Of a DNA stretch of 64,000 bases, positions 19,060 to 30,181 are shown one piece after another (positions within the stretch are counted from its first letter, which is position 1; each line of letters starts with the position of its first letter). The notes beneath the pieces were generated by a model. That model had not been told where the DNA came from. It was given only the letters and a program-made list of their open reading frames with translations, and ran no database searches. Origin of the DNA: Polynucleobacter yangtzensis (lineage in GTDB: Bacteria > Pseudomonadota > Gammaproteobacteria > Burkholderiales > Burkholderiaceae); NCBI RefSeq assembly GCF_001595965.1, contig NZ_LOJI01000005.1, positions 62,001 to 126,000 on the forward strand, in the 5' to 3' direction. Made by a program: the position numbers and the translations under genes.

Positions 19060-20536
19060 ATTTCTAGGACTGTTTTCGGTCAATGACCCCGGATGGGGTA
19101 ATAGCCACAATTCCGGTGGATCCAAAGATGCTAAAGATGGGCAGGGGGGCGATCAAGTTCCAAAAGCCGATCCAGAAACCAATCAGCCGGTAGAGACTCG
19201 ACCAACAGGTCAGCCAAATAAGTCAGACGGTCCTCCAGATTTGGATGAGCTCTGGAGAGATTTCAACGACAGAATTGCTGGCATTTTTGGTGGCAAAAAA
19301 TCTCCTGGCGCAGCTAGCAAGCCATCTAATAAGCCGAATAGCACTGACATTCCCCCGCCTTCTCAACGAGGTGGTGGTAGCGGTGGCAATGGTGGTGGAA
19401 GCGGTGGCTTCAGTGCGCCAAATCTCAACTTTAGCAATCCATTTGGATCAAAGGCAAGCATCCTGATTGCAGGTGCAGTTGTCTTCTTCATGTGGGTTTG
19501 CAGTGGCTTCTTCATTATTCAAGAGGGTCAAGCAGGTGTCATCCTTACTTTTGGTAAGTATGACTACACCGCAAAGCCAGGTATTAACTGGCGTATGCCA
19601 TGGCCAATCCAGTCTGAAGAGACGGTGAACTTATCAGGTGTTCGTTCTGTAGAAGTAGGGCGCCCAGTCTTAATCAAAGCGACGAATCAAAAAGATTCTT
19701 CTATGCTGACTGAGGATGAAAACATTATCGATGTGCGCTTTGCTGTGCAATATCGCCTGAAAGATCCTACTGATTATTTATTTAACAATCGCGATCCTGA
19801 TGCCGCAGTAGTACAAGCTGCAGAAACAGCCGTCCGCGAAATCGTTGCACGCAGCAAGATGGATACCGTGCTGTATGAAGGTCGTGAAAAGATCGGCATT
19901 GATTTAGCAAACTCTATTCAGAAGATTTTGGATAGCTACAAGACTGGTATCTATGTGACTAGCGTGACTGTGCAAAACGTTCAGCCACCGGAGCAGGTGC
20001 AAGCAGCCTTTGATGACGCAGTGAAAGCTGGTCAAGACCAAGAGCGCTTAAAGAGCGAGGGTCAGGCATATGCGAATGACATTATTCCAAGAGCTAAAGG
20101 TACTGCCGAACGTCTGATTCAAGAGGCTGAAGGCTATAAGGCCCGTGTAGTAGCTACCGCAGAAGGCGATGCCACACGCTTCAAACAAGTTTTGGTTGAG
20201 TACTCTAAGGCTCCTCAAGTGACGCGTGATCGTATGTATATCGATAGCATGCGTGAGATGTACAACAACGTTACTAAGATTCTGGTTGACACCACTAAGA
20301 GCAATAGCCTTTTATATCTCCCGCTCGATAAGATCGTTGCACAGGTGAGTGCAGAAAGCGCTCAAGCTGCCAATGCACAGGTTCAATCTGGAGCAACTAC
20401 TCCAACGGGAAGTGTGACAGTAGGCGGTGCTACTGGTTCAAGTGCATCCACCTCATCCTCTAGCGCCACTTCAACTAACAATAATTCCGCCGATAAGCGT
20501 GATGGCCTCCGTAGTCGCGATAGGGAGTCTAGATAA
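19049..20536 (+). CDS. hflK: FtsH protease modulator subunit HflK
   Basis: HflK with HflC forms an SPFH-domain cage around the membrane protease FtsH. The 495-residue protein has a long Gly/Pro/Asn/Lys-rich cytoplasmic N-terminus (about 1-135, including poly-Gly stretches), one membrane segment (ASILIAGAVVFFMWVCSGFF), an SPFH/band 7 domain (about 165-340) with a helical coiled-coil rich in Ala and Glu, and a Ser/Thr/Ala-rich tail. Overlap with hflX (11 bases) and hflC (1 base) shows a single operon. Confidence 0.95.
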   Translation: MTRKFLGLFSVNDPGWGNSHNSGGSKDAKDGQGGDQVPKADPETNQPVETRPTGQPNKSDGPPDLDELWRDFNDRIAGIFGGKKSPGAASKPSNKPNSTDIPPPSQRGGGSGGNGGGSGGFSAPNLNFSNPFGSKASILIAGAVVFFMWVCSGFFIIQEGQAGVILTFGKYDYTAKPGINWRMPWPIQSEETVNLSGVRSVEVGRPVLIKATNQKDSSMLTEDENIIDVRFAVQYRLKDPTDYLFNNRDPDAAVVQAAETAVREIVARSKMDTVLYEGREKIGIDLANSIQKILDSYKTGIYVTSVTVQNVQPPEQVQAAFDDAVKAGQDQERLKSEGQAYANDIIPRAKGTAERLIQEAEGYKARVVATAEGDATRFKQVLVEYSKAPQVTRDRMYIDSMREMYNNVTKILVDTTKSNSLLYLPLDKIVAQVSAESAQAANAQVQSGATTPTGSVTVGGATGSSASTSSSSATSTNNNSADKRDGLRSRDRESR

Positions 20537-21405
20537 TGAATGCAAATCGTTTAATTGCGGCAGGCATTGGCTTTGTTGCACTCATTTATGTCTTGTCCTC
20601 GAGCATCTTTGTTGTGGATCAGCGTAAGTATGCTGTGGTGTTTTCTTTTGGACAGATAGTTCGTGTGATTGAGAATCCTGGCATCCAAGTTAAGTTGCCG
20701 GCACCATTTGAAAGTGTTCGTTTCTTTGACCGCCGTATTTTGACAATCGACAATCCAGAAGCGGAGCGTTTCATTACAGCTGAGAAGAAAAACTTGCTGG
20801 TAGATTCTTATGTGAAATGGCGCATTGTCGATCCACGTAAGTTCTTCATTAGCTTTAAGGGTGATGAGCGCTTGGCGCAGGATCGCTTGACTCAGTTGGT
20901 TCGCTCAGCTTTAAATGAAGAGTTCACCAAGCGCACTGTGCGTGAGTTGATTTCTGATCAGCGTGAAGAGGTAATGCAGGGTATACGCAAAAAGGTTGCG
21001 GATGACGCATCTGATATAGGCGTTGAGATTGTGGACGTGCGCTTAAAGCGTGTTGACCTATTGGCTGAAATTAGTGATTCTGTTTATCGCCGCATGGAGG
21101 CAGAGCGCAAGCGTGTTGCTAATGAGTTGCGCTCCATGGGTGCTGCTGAATCAGACAAGATTCGCGCAAATGCAGAACGTCAACGCGATACGATTTTGGC
21201 AGAAGCCTATCGTGATGCGCAAAAAATTAAGGGAGCAGGTGATGCTAAAGCGACTGCACTCTATGCAGAAGCGTTTGGTCGTGATCCTCAGTTTGCTCAG
21301 TTCTATCAGAGCCTAGAGGCGTATAGAAGTTCTTTCAAGGATAAGAAAGACGTGATGGTGGTTGAGCCGACTGGTGAGTTCTTCAAGTTCCTGCACAAAA
21401 AATAA
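20536..21405 (+). CDS. hflC: FtsH protease modulator subunit HflC
   Basis: The 289-residue partner of HflK has an N-terminal membrane anchor (LIAAGIGFVALIYVLSSSIFVV), an SPFH domain beginning DQRKYAVVFSFGQIV, and a C-terminal helical region (MEAERKRVANELRSMGAAE) typical of the family. The TAATG junction shares one base with hflK. The end reads FFKFLHKK, a common HflC C-terminus. Confidence 0.96.
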   Translation: MNANRLIAAGIGFVALIYVLSSSIFVVDQRKYAVVFSFGQIVRVIENPGIQVKLPAPFESVRFFDRRILTIDNPEAERFITAEKKNLLVDSYVKWRIVDPRKFFISFKGDERLAQDRLTQLVRSALNEEFTKRTVRELISDQREEVMQGIRKKVADDASDIGVEIVDVRLKRVDLLAEISDSVYRRMEAERKRVANELRSMGAAESDKIRANAERQRDTILAEAYRDAQKIKGAGDAKATALYAEAFGRDPQFAQFYQSLEAYRSSFKDKKDVMVVEPTGEFFKFLHKK

Positions 21406-21425
21406 GAAAGCAAATAGTTCACATT

Positions 21426-22589
21426 ATGAATCGCTGGTTACTTCCTGAAGATATTGCAGATGTTTTGCCTGCTGAGGCTCGCAAAGTTGAGTCTTTGCGT
21501 CGTGCCGTTTTGGATTTATATCAGTCTTATGGTTATGAATTAGTTGCTCCTCCAATCTTGGAGTTCTTGGATTCTTTATTAACTGGTACCGGCTCAGATC
21601 TCAATCTTCAGACCTTTAAGTTGGTTGATCAGTTATCTGGCCGTACCTTGGGTTTGCGTGCAGATATGACACCCCAGGTAGCACGCATTGATGCGCACCT
21701 CTTAAATCGCGCTGGGGTTACCCGTCTCTGTTATGCGGGCTCTGTAGCGCACGCTCGCACTCCAGTGGGCAGCTCTGCTCGTGAAGAATTGCAGTTGGGC
21801 GCTGAGATTTATGGATGCTCCACTTGGGAAGCGGATTTAGAGGCTATTACTCTATTGCTTAAAACATTGTCTGTTGCCGGTTTGGAGAAGGTCTACATAG
21901 ATTTGTCCCACGCTGGCATTTTGGCTGGCATCCTAGATGGTCAGAACTTAAATAAAGAAACGGTTGAAGCTTTGTATGGCCTCTTGCAAAGCAAAGATCG
22001 TCCACGTCTGACTCAATGGGCAACTTGCTTGCCAACTAATATTGCAAAAGCGCTGATAACTTTGACAGAGTTGAACGGTCCCTGTGCAGAAGTGCTGGCA
22101 AATGCAAAAAAAGACTTGCCTAAGCATGCTGCCATTGATCAGGCTTTATTGGATCTAGAGCGTTTAGTGTCTGCTGCAGAAAAGCTATCTGGCAATTTAG
22201 AGCTCAGTATTGATTTGGCCGATTTGCGTGGCTATCAGTATCACAGTGGTGTGATGTTTGCCGCTTATGTTGATCAATTACCGCAGCCGATTGCAAGAGG
22301 CGGTCGCTATGATCATGTTGGCCAAGCCTTTGGACGTCCACGTCCTGCTACTGGTTTTTCTTTGGATCTGCTAACGCTAGCAAGCTTGTCGCCTTTAAGC
22401 ATTCGCAAGCTGGCAATCATTGCCCCTTGGACCGAGGATGTTGAATTAAGCAAGGCTATCGCCACCCTCAGAGGTCAGGGCGAGGTAGTGATACAAGTTC
22501 CAGCAGGCACAACCCTTGAGGCTGCCGAATACGAATGTGACCGAGAGTTGGTGAAGCAGGGCAACTCTTGGGAAGTAAAAAAGAAGTAA
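21426..22589 (+). CDS. hisZ: ATP phosphoribosyltransferase regulatory subunit HisZ
   Basis: HisZ is a catalytically inactive relative of histidyl-tRNA synthetase that activates the short form of HisG, the first enzyme of histidine synthesis. The 387-residue protein keeps class II synthetase features (LGLRADMTPQVARI as motif 2 region, DLRGYQYHSGVMFAAY, ARGGRYDHVG) but lacks a normal anticodon-binding domain. Presence of HisZ implies a short HisG elsewhere in the genome; none is in this window. Position between hflC and purA is the usual betaproteobacterial order. Confidence 0.95.
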   Translation: MNRWLLPEDIADVLPAEARKVESLRRAVLDLYQSYGYELVAPPILEFLDSLLTGTGSDLNLQTFKLVDQLSGRTLGLRADMTPQVARIDAHLLNRAGVTRLCYAGSVAHARTPVGSSAREELQLGAEIYGCSTWEADLEAITLLLKTLSVAGLEKVYIDLSHAGILAGILDGQNLNKETVEALYGLLQSKDRPRLTQWATCLPTNIAKALITLTELNGPCAEVLANAKKDLPKHAAIDQALLDLERLVSAAEKLSGNLELSIDLADLRGYQYHSGVMFAAYVDQLPQPIARGGRYDHVGQAFGRPRPATGFSLDLLTLASLSPLSIRKLAIIAPWTEDVELSKAIATLRGQGEVVIQVPAGTTLEAAEYECDRELVKQGNSWEVKKK

Positions 22590-22606
22590 GGCAGCAATTA
22601 AATTAA

Positions 22607-23995
<1,389 letters not shown>

Positions 23996-24050
23996 TGGAA
24001 AATAATCGATTCGATTTAATTTATTAACTTTTGTATAAGAAGATAACAAC

Positions 24051-26264
24051 ATGACTGCGCGCACTACCTGCAATAGCCTTCAAGTGGCAACCCCTTTATA
24101 TCGTTTTATCGAAGACAAAGTACTCCCAGGTACCGGTATTAAGAGTGCTGACTTTTGGAAGGGTTTTGATGAAATCGTTAAAGATCTCACTCCAAAAAAT
24201 GAAGCCTTGCTAGCTAAACGTGATCGCATTCAGGCAGATTTGGATAAATGGCATCAAGCCAATCCAGGCCCAATCAAAGATATGCCTGCGTATCGCAAGT
24301 TTTTGAAAGAGATTGATTATCTCGTTGATGTTCCAGGAAAAATTACTGCAACCACCAAGAATGTTGATGATGAGCTGGCTCTTCAAGCCGGCCCTCAATT
24401 AGTGGTTCCGGTTCTCAATGCGCGCTATGCATTGAATGCCGCTAATGCGCGTTGGGGTTCTTTATATGATGCCCTTTATGGTACTGACGTTCTCTCTGAA
24501 GAAGATGGCGCCACTAAGGCAGGCGCTTACAACCCAATTCGTGGTGCAAAGGTAGTTGCTTACGCACGTAACTTCTTGGATCAGTCGGCCCCCTTGGCTA
24601 AAGGCTCGCACCGTGACTCTGTTGCCTACACAGTTGATGGAAATAAGTTGGTAGTTAAGTTAAAAGATGGCACAACAACTGGTTTGGCTGACGAGAAGCA
24701 ATTTGTTGGTTATCAAGGCGAGACTTCAGCACCAAGCTCAATCCTCTTGCGTAACAACGGCATTCATATTGATATCGAAATCAATAAGAGCAAAACGATT
24801 GGTGCAAGCGATCCTGCTGGAATCAATGATGTTGTATTGGAAGCCGCGCTTTCCACTATTTTGGATTTGGAAGACTCAATTGCTGCGGTGGATGGCGATG
24901 ACAAAGTTCTTGCCTATGAAAACTGGTTAGGCATCCTCAAGGGAACTTTGGTTGAAGAAGTGAAGAAGGGTGATAAGACGATTACTCGTGCACTCAACCC
25001 GGACCGTAAATACAAAGCCGGCATTGGTGCTGTTGATGCAAAAGATGGCGTTGTGACATTACATGGCCGTTCACTCTTGTTCCTCCGTAACGTTGGTCAT
25101 TTGATGACTAACCCAGCCATCATCACCGGCGAAGGTAAAGAAATCTACGAAGGTATCCTGGATGCGGTAGTGACTGTATTGATTGCCTTGTACGATATCA
25201 ATCGTCCAGCAAGCCAAGCTATTGGCAATACACGTAAGGGTTCTGTTTATATCGTTAAGCCAAAAATGCATAGCCCTGAAGAAGTGGCTTTTGCAGGCGA
25301 ATTGTTTAGCCGCGTTGAAAAATTACTCGGCTTGCCAGCTGATACTGTGAAACTTGGCATCATGGACGAAGAGCGTCGCATGAGCGCGAACATCAAAGCG
25401 GCGATTGCTGCTGCTGGTGCACGTGTTGCCTTTATTAATACTGGCTTCTTGGATCGCACTGGCGATGAGATGCACACTGCAATGTATGCAGGTCCAATGA
25501 TGCGCAAGGGTGATATGAAAACCAGCAAGTGGTTGTCAGCCTATGAGCGTCGTAACGTATTTGCAGGTTTAGATTGTGGTTTGCGTGGCCGCGCTCAAAT
25601 CGGCAAAGGTATGTGGGCAATGCCAGACATGATGAAAGCTATGGTTGAGCAAAAGATTGTTCATCCAAAAGCGGGTGCAAATACTGCTTGGGTTCCATCT
25701 CCAACGGCTGCTACCTTGCATGCACTTCATTACCATCAAGTAAACGTAGCTGAACTCCAAAAGGAAATGGAAAAGCTTGATACTCAAGCTGAAGCTGAAG
25801 CCTTAATCAATGATTTGTTGACCATTCCAGTTGTGGAGAAGGCTAACTGGTCTAAAGAAGAGATTCAGCAGGAGTTGGACAACAATTGCCAAGGCATTTT
25901 GGGTTATGTGGTTCGCTGGATCGATCAAGGCGTTGGTTGCTCTAAGGTCCCTGATATTCATAACGTAGGTTTGATGGAAGACCGTGCAACTTTGCGTATC
26001 TCTAGTCAGCATATTGCTAACTGGCTGCTCAACGGCATTGTGACTGCAGACCAAGTGAATGAAACTTTGCAGCGTATGGCTAAAGTGGTTGATGGCCAGA
26101 ATGCTGGCGATCCTTTGTACAAGCCAATGATGCCAAATTACAAAGATTCTTATGCCTACAAAGCAGCAAGTGACTTGATTTTCAAAGGTCTTGAGCAGCC
26201 TAATGGCTACACCGAGCCTTTGTTGCACGCTTGGCGTTTAGAAGTGAAGAAGGCTCACGCTTAA
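24051..26264 (+). CDS. glcB: Malate synthase G
   Basis: Malate synthase G condenses glyoxylate with acetyl-CoA to malate, in the glyoxylate shunt and in glycolate use. The 737-residue protein has the long-form G-isoform layout, with [19 protein letters not shown] (active-site arginine), [15 protein letters not shown] and the C-terminal [16 protein letters not shown], where the catalytic aspartate lies. Isocitrate lyase and glycolate oxidase genes are not in the window. It stands alone, followed directly by a strong terminator. Confidence 0.97.
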   Translation: MTARTTCNSLQVATPLYRFIEDKVLPGTGIKSADFWKGFDEIVKDLTPKNEALLAKRDRIQADLDKWHQANPGPIKDMPAYRKFLKEIDYLVDVPGKITATTKNVDDELALQAGPQLVVPVLNARYALNAANARWGSLYDALYGTDVLSEEDGATKAGAYNPIRGAKVVAYARNFLDQSAPLAKGSHRDSVAYTVDGNKLVVKLKDGTTTGLADEKQFVGYQGETSAPSSILLRNNGIHIDIEINKSKTIGASDPAGINDVVLEAALSTILDLEDSIAAVDGDDKVLAYENWLGILKGTLVEEVKKGDKTITRALNPDRKYKAGIGAVDAKDGVVTLHGRSLLFLRNVGHLMTNPAIITGEGKEIYEGILDAVVTVLIALYDINRPASQAIGNTRKGSVYIVKPKMHSPEEVAFAGELFSRVEKLLGLPADTVKLGIMDEERRMSANIKAAIAAAGARVAFINTGFLDRTGDEMHTAMYAGPMMRKGDMKTSKWLSAYERRNVFAGLDCGLRGRAQIGKGMWAMPDMMKAMVEQKIVHPKAGANTAWVPSPTAATLHALHYHQVNVAELQKEMEKLDTQAEAEALINDLLTIPVVEKANWSKEEIQQELDNNCQGILGYVVRWIDQGVGCSKVPDIHNVGLMEDRATLRISSQHIANWLLNGIVTADQVNETLQRMAKVVDGQNAGDPLYKPMMPNYKDSYAYKAASDLIFKGLEQPNGYTEPLLHAWRLEVKKAHA

Positions 26265-26289
26265 TTCTTCTTTAGCGCTCTAGATAAGA

Positions 26290-26324
26290 ATGGATTTGCC
26301 CACAAAGCAAATCCATTTTTTATT
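26290..26324 (+). terminator. Intrinsic terminator after glcB
   Basis: A perfect ten-base stem, ATGGATTTGC (26290-26299) with GCAAATCCAT (26307-26316) and a seven-base loop, is followed by a run of T (TTTTTTATT). It lies 25 bases after the glcB stop and only a few bases before the start of the next gene. Confidence 0.92.
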
Positions 26325-26329
26325 AGCCC

Positions 26330-26851
26330 ATGTCTATGTTCGGATTTCTGAACCCCTTCTCTAAAACTCACTCCAGGTATTCATTTCGGTTAAATGATGG
26401 TGGTAGGGAGAAGGCTGGCTTTAAAGGTGGGGCAGGGGATTGCGTTGTTAGATCAATTGCGATTGCAGCGAATCTTCCCTATATGCAAGTGTATGAAGAT
26501 CTCAGGCTTGCCAACGAAAGATATGCGCAAGTCAAAAACGATCGTCTTGCTAAGAGGTTAAGTATCAAAGGGGCCTCGCCCAGAAACGGTAATCACCGTA
26601 ATGTTTTTCATGATTACATCTTGGCTCAGGGATTTGAGTGGGTGCCAACTATGAAGATAGGCGCAGGTTGCCAGGTTCACTTGCGACCGGATGAGTTGCC
26701 CAATGGAGTTCTCATAGCCAAGGTTTCTAAGCATCTCACCACCATCATTGATGGGGTGATTCATGACACACACGATCCATCGCGAGATGGAAATCGCTGT
26801 GTCTATGGCTACTACATTAAGAAGCGCCAGGATCTTTTTGGTGGTGCTTGA
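26330..26851 (+). CDS. Uncharacterised protein with papain-like Cys/His arrangement
   Basis: The 173-residue protein has no signal peptide or membrane segment. The motif GDCVVRSIAIA (Cys38 at the start of a helix), then KHLTTIIDGVIHDTHD (His135 at the start of a strand, Asp141 or Asp146 after it) is the order expected of a papain-fold cysteine peptidase or transglutaminase-like enzyme. GDCxxRAI-type proteins of this kind occur in phages and bacteria; function is not established. The start at 26330 has no ribosome-binding site and lies six bases after a terminator's T tract; an ATG at 26336 is an alternative. The 3' end overlaps the convergent ion-channel-like gene by 35 bases. Confidence 0.72.
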   Translation: MSMFGFLNPFSKTHSRYSFRLNDGGREKAGFKGGAGDCVVRSIAIAANLPYMQVYEDLRLANERYAQVKNDRLAKRLSIKGASPRNGNHRNVFHDYILAQGFEWVPTMKIGAGCQVHLRPDELPNGVLIAKVSKHLTTIIDGVIHDTHDPSRDGNRCVYGYYIKKRQDLFGGA

Positions 26852-27332
26852 GATTCCAAGCGGCTTTATATGAATTGGTCATGCCAATCATAGTAGAGGT
26901 AGTCCAAGCCACTGAAAATAATCCAGAAAAAGAAATAAAGAAGGCAAGACTCTTCCAGCCAGCCGGCAATATATCCTCCACGAAGCCTACTGTGGTGTAG
27001 CAACTGCCCACGAAAAGCAAGGTTTGAATACCATCATTCATGATGCCAAGTGCCATGACATAAAGCGACCAAATAATAATTTCACTAATATGGATCAGGG
27101 CAATAAAGAAAAATGATGCATAAAAATGAAAAAATACGCGGTTATATTGCTTAAATTTAAGATTCCCATTCGTTAGTCTTTCAAAACGCAGCATGATGTA
27201 ATTAATCGCACTGCCATGAAAGAGAAGAATCAGGAGTAAGCCAAAAACTCCATAAAAGGTATCTCTAATCAGAGGTAGAAGTGGGATTCCGCCTAGTGTT
27301 GATTGGGTAATGATTTCAGTAGAAATGGACAT
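26817..27332 (-). CDS. Ion-channel-like membrane protein (Ion_trans_2 pore pattern)
   Basis: The 171-residue protein has a membrane segment at about 26-46, another at about 70-98, a re-entrant region with GSCYTTVGFVED (residues 109-120) and a last membrane segment at about 127-150. TTVGF followed by an acidic residue resembles the TVGYGD selectivity filter of potassium channels, with GYGD replaced by GFVED. No ligand-binding or RCK domain is present. Similar short pore proteins are annotated as ion channel family; ion selectivity is unknown. Its 3' end overlaps the preceding convergent gene. Confidence 0.7.
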   Translation of the reverse strand: MSISTEIITQSTLGGIPLLPLIRDTFYGVFGLLLILLFHGSAINYIMLRFERLTNGNLKFKQYNRVFFHFYASFFFIALIHISEIIIWSLYVMALGIMNDGIQTLLFVGSCYTTVGFVEDILPAGWKSLAFFISFSGLFSVAWTTSTMIGMTNSYKAAWNLKHHQKDPGAS

Positions 27333-27440
27333 AAGTTAGGCGAATTTCATTTGGTTTAAGGCAGGCAAATTTCCTTATCAGGGTTGATAATGTCATATTG
27401 ATTAAGCCAAGTAAAGCATCCCTTGAATACCGCCACTCAT

Positions 27441-28655
27441 ATGACTGAAACCAAGAAGCGAGAACGCTTCTTTTTGTTTTCTTTGGCGGGCATACAGTTC
27501 ACCCATATCTTGGATTTCATGATCATGATGCCTTTGGGCCCTGAATTTATTCGGGAGCTCAACATCAACACGCATCAATTTGGTTTATTGCTTTCTTCTT
27601 ATACTTTTGCCGCAGCTGCCGCTGGTATTTTGGCAACCTATTACGTAGACCGATTTGAGCGTAGGCAACTTCTATTAAGTTTGTATGCACTCTTTATCAT
27701 CGCCACTTTTGCTTGTGGCTTAGCCCCTAACTATGAAGCGCTCTTTATTGCTCGCGCATTTGCCGGTGCCTTTGGCGGTATCCTAGGATCCCTAGTACAA
27801 ACCATTGTTGCTGACTCAATTCCATTTGAGCGAAGGGGTAAGGCGCTAGGTACAGTAATGGCTGCATTTTCAGTATCGACAGTTGCAGGAGTTCCTCTGG
27901 GATTATTTCTTGCGAACCATATTCCAAGCTTGGGTTGGCGCGCACCATTCTTTTTTATTGCCTTAATTTCAAGTCTGATTCTTTATTTGGGCTATCGCAA
28001 TATTCCCAAGATCGCGGGGCATTTGGATCATGTTCATGAAGGCAGTCGACTGAGTCAGGTTTTGAAGATCTTGATTGCACCACAGCATGTCAAAGCTTTT
28101 ATCTTCATGGCGCTCATTATGATTACAGGGTTCTCGGTCATCCCCTATATCGCACTGTATTTCACCTCCAATGTTGGAATTAGTAACTCCTATATTTCGT
28201 TAATTTATTTGTGCGGCGGTGTAGCCACCCTGATGAGCTCCCGTTTTATAGGGCATATGTCTGATAAGTATGGAAAAGTTACCGTTTTCAGAGTCCTGGC
28301 TATTGTGAGTCTTGTACCACTCTTGGTAACAACTAATTTACCGGTAACGCCACTGTGGATTGTGCTGATTAACTCAACCGCATTTTTCATTCTGGTATCT
28401 GGTCGAATGATTCCGGCAATGGCAATGGTGAGCCAAGTGGTTGAAAACAAGATTCGTGGAACCTTTATGAGTTTGGTTGGCTCAGTACAAATGCTGTCCT
28501 CAGGAATTGCTTCGGTTTTGGCTGGTTGGATAGTCACCATTGGGCCTGATGGCATGATGCAGCACTACAACCTCGTGGGCTATGGTGCCGCAATTTGCGG
28601 GTTGCTCACCTTCTGGCTGGTAGGATATATTCATTCTGATACGAAAAAAGCATAA
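27441..28655 (+). CDS. MFS transporter, arabinose-efflux-like
   Basis: The protein of 404 residues (from the ATG at 27441; a TTG at 27423 would add six) has twelve hydrophobic segments and the MFS motif A-like loops YVDRFERRQLLL and GHMSDKYGKVTVF. The first membrane segment starts FFLFSLAGIQFTHILDFMIMMPLGP, a form common among AraJ/YdhP-like drug or sugar efflux permeases. Substrate is unknown. No obvious ribosome-binding site precedes either start. The dienelactone hydrolase follows ten bases later, so they are probably co-transcribed. Confidence 0.85.
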   Translation: MTETKKRERFFLFSLAGIQFTHILDFMIMMPLGPEFIRELNINTHQFGLLLSSYTFAAAAAGILATYYVDRFERRQLLLSLYALFIIATFACGLAPNYEALFIARAFAGAFGGILGSLVQTIVADSIPFERRGKALGTVMAAFSVSTVAGVPLGLFLANHIPSLGWRAPFFFIALISSLILYLGYRNIPKIAGHLDHVHEGSRLSQVLKILIAPQHVKAFIFMALIMITGFSVIPYIALYFTSNVGISNSYISLIYLCGGVATLMSSRFIGHMSDKYGKVTVFRVLAIVSLVPLLVTTNLPVTPLWIVLINSTAFFILVSGRMIPAMAMVSQVVENKIRGTFMSLVGSVQMLSSGIASVLAGWIVTIGPDGMMQHYNLVGYGAAICGLLTFWLVGYIHSDTKKA

Positions 28656-28665
28656 GGAGATACCT

Positions 28666-29352
28666 ATGATCGAATTCAAAAGACCCGATGGGCAAACTGT
28701 AAAAGGCTACCTTGCTGAGCCAGTCGATAAGTCCAATGCTCCGGGAGTTGTTGTGATTCAGGAGTGGTGGGGGCTAGATGATGAGGTTAAGGCAGTAGCC
28801 GATCGTCTTGCTGGTGCTGGCTACAGAGCATTGGTCCCTGACCTATATCGCGGTAAATTGGCGATTGAAGCCAATGAAGCAGAGCATCTGATGGGAGATC
28901 TTAATTTTGGTGATGCTGCTGGACAAGATATCCGTGGCGCCGTTCAGTATTTAAAAGCTACCGGGAGTGCCAAAGTTGCGGTAACGGGGTTCTGTATGGG
29001 TGGTGCACTCACCATCTTGGCCGCCTGCAATGTGCCTGAGCTTGATGGCTCCATAGTTTGGTATGGCAACCCTCCCCTCGAGTATGTCGATGCAAAAGCA
29101 ATTACTAAGCCGATGCTAGCGCATTGGGCTTTGCATGATGAGTTTTTCCCGATCTCCGGCGTAGATCAGCTGGAGGAAAAGTTAAAGCAGGCGGGCGTTC
29201 ATTACGATTTCCATCGCTATGACACCAAACATGCTTTCGCCAATCCCAAATCAGATGCCCGTGGTCTACCTCCCTTGAAGTACAGCGCCGAGGCTGCCCA
29301 GCTGGCCTGGGAGCGCACACTCAATTTTTTAAATAAATACATCAATAACTAG
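28666..29352 (+). CDS. Dienelactone hydrolase family protein
   Basis: The 228-residue alpha/beta hydrolase has the family nucleophile motif GFCMGGAL (Cys at about residue 110 in place of Ser), the acid residue near HDEFFPIS and the histidine in DTKHAFANP. IQEWWGLDDEVKAVADRLA near the N-terminus is highly characteristic. Dienelactone hydrolases open lactone rings in chlorocatechol breakdown, but most genomic members act on unknown esters. It has a good AAGGAGAT ribosome-binding site and follows the MFS gene. Confidence 0.92.
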   Translation: MIEFKRPDGQTVKGYLAEPVDKSNAPGVVVIQEWWGLDDEVKAVADRLAGAGYRALVPDLYRGKLAIEANEAEHLMGDLNFGDAAGQDIRGAVQYLKATGSAKVAVTGFCMGGALTILAACNVPELDGSIVWYGNPPLEYVDAKAITKPMLAHWALHDEFFPISGVDQLEEKLKQAGVHYDFHRYDTKHAFANPKSDARGLPPLKYSAEAAQLAWERTLNFLNKYINN

Positions 29353-29357
29353 TCTCC

Positions 29358-30164
29358 ATGAACACTCGACGTGAAGATGTGCTCTTCAATTGGATATACA
29401 AAAAAAGTAATATCCAAATTTTACTAATACTGATCCTCTTTTTTGTTACTTTGCTAGATGTATTGCCACGCTTATTGCAATGTATTCCCATCTTTGCGCC
29501 AACCCAAGACAGCACTAGATTGGGCTTGGGTCTTTTTGGATCCATCATTACTTTAAGTGGTTTGTTGATTGGTTTTTTACTGAATCAAGCGCAAACTAAT
29601 TTTCGTGAGGTCCAGACCTTAGTTTCTCAAGAGGCAGGTCGCATCAATAACTTGGATCGTTTGCTGACTCGATTTGGAGATCCATCTATTGGGCCTATAC
29701 GTGCGGAGCTATTTGAGTATATGAATTCCATCGTCAATGACGAATGGGCTTTATTGCAAAAAGGTGAGGGGAGCTCTAAGACCCATATGTTATGGCGTAG
29801 CATTTCTCGGAAGCTCATGGCGATTGAGCCTCATAGTAATCGGCAAACAGCCATGTACACCGACATCATTAAGAAGTCAGAAGAGGTCGCGGAGAGCAGG
29901 GAGGCTCGTATAGAGCGCTCCACTATTAGGCTGCCAGGTTTATTTTGGATAGTTATTCTGATTTGTATGTTTGCGCTGATGGGGACCAATACTTTATTTC
30001 TGCCATCCGACTCTTTTTTCTTTGGCTTAAAGATTCTGCCAATCACAATGGGGGCTTTGATCTCGCTTTTGGTCATTACGGATCAGCCATTTAAAGGGCA
30101 GAATTCGGTACAGCCGGATGCCTTCTATAAAATTATTGAATCCATTAAAACTCGTAAAGAGTAA
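29358..30164 (+). CDS. Bestrophin-like DUF4239 membrane protein
   Basis: The 268-residue protein has two membrane segments near the N-terminus (about 21-40 and 53-78), a central soluble helical region and two at the C-terminus (about 195-215 and 225-245). The pattern GSIITLSGLLIGFLLNQA followed by VSQEAGRINNLDRLL is typical of the bestrophin-like DUF4239 family, whose function in bacteria is unknown. It begins six bases after the dienelactone hydrolase stop. Confidence 0.7.
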   Translation: MNTRREDVLFNWIYKKSNIQILLILILFFVTLLDVLPRLLQCIPIFAPTQDSTRLGLGLFGSIITLSGLLIGFLLNQAQTNFREVQTLVSQEAGRINNLDRLLTRFGDPSIGPIRAELFEYMNSIVNDEWALLQKGEGSSKTHMLWRSISRKLMAIEPHSNRQTAMYTDIIKKSEEVAESREARIERSTIRLPGLFWIVILICMFALMGTNTLFLPSDSFFFGLKILPITMGALISLLVITDQPFKGQNSVQPDAFYKIIESIKTRKE

Positions 30165-30181
30165 TCTGCCCTTGAATTTAT

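Noticed and set aside
24210..26228. Several long minus-strand frames opposite glcB
   Set aside because: They are shadows of a strongly conserved coding gene, with no ribosome-binding sites and no recognisable protein features.
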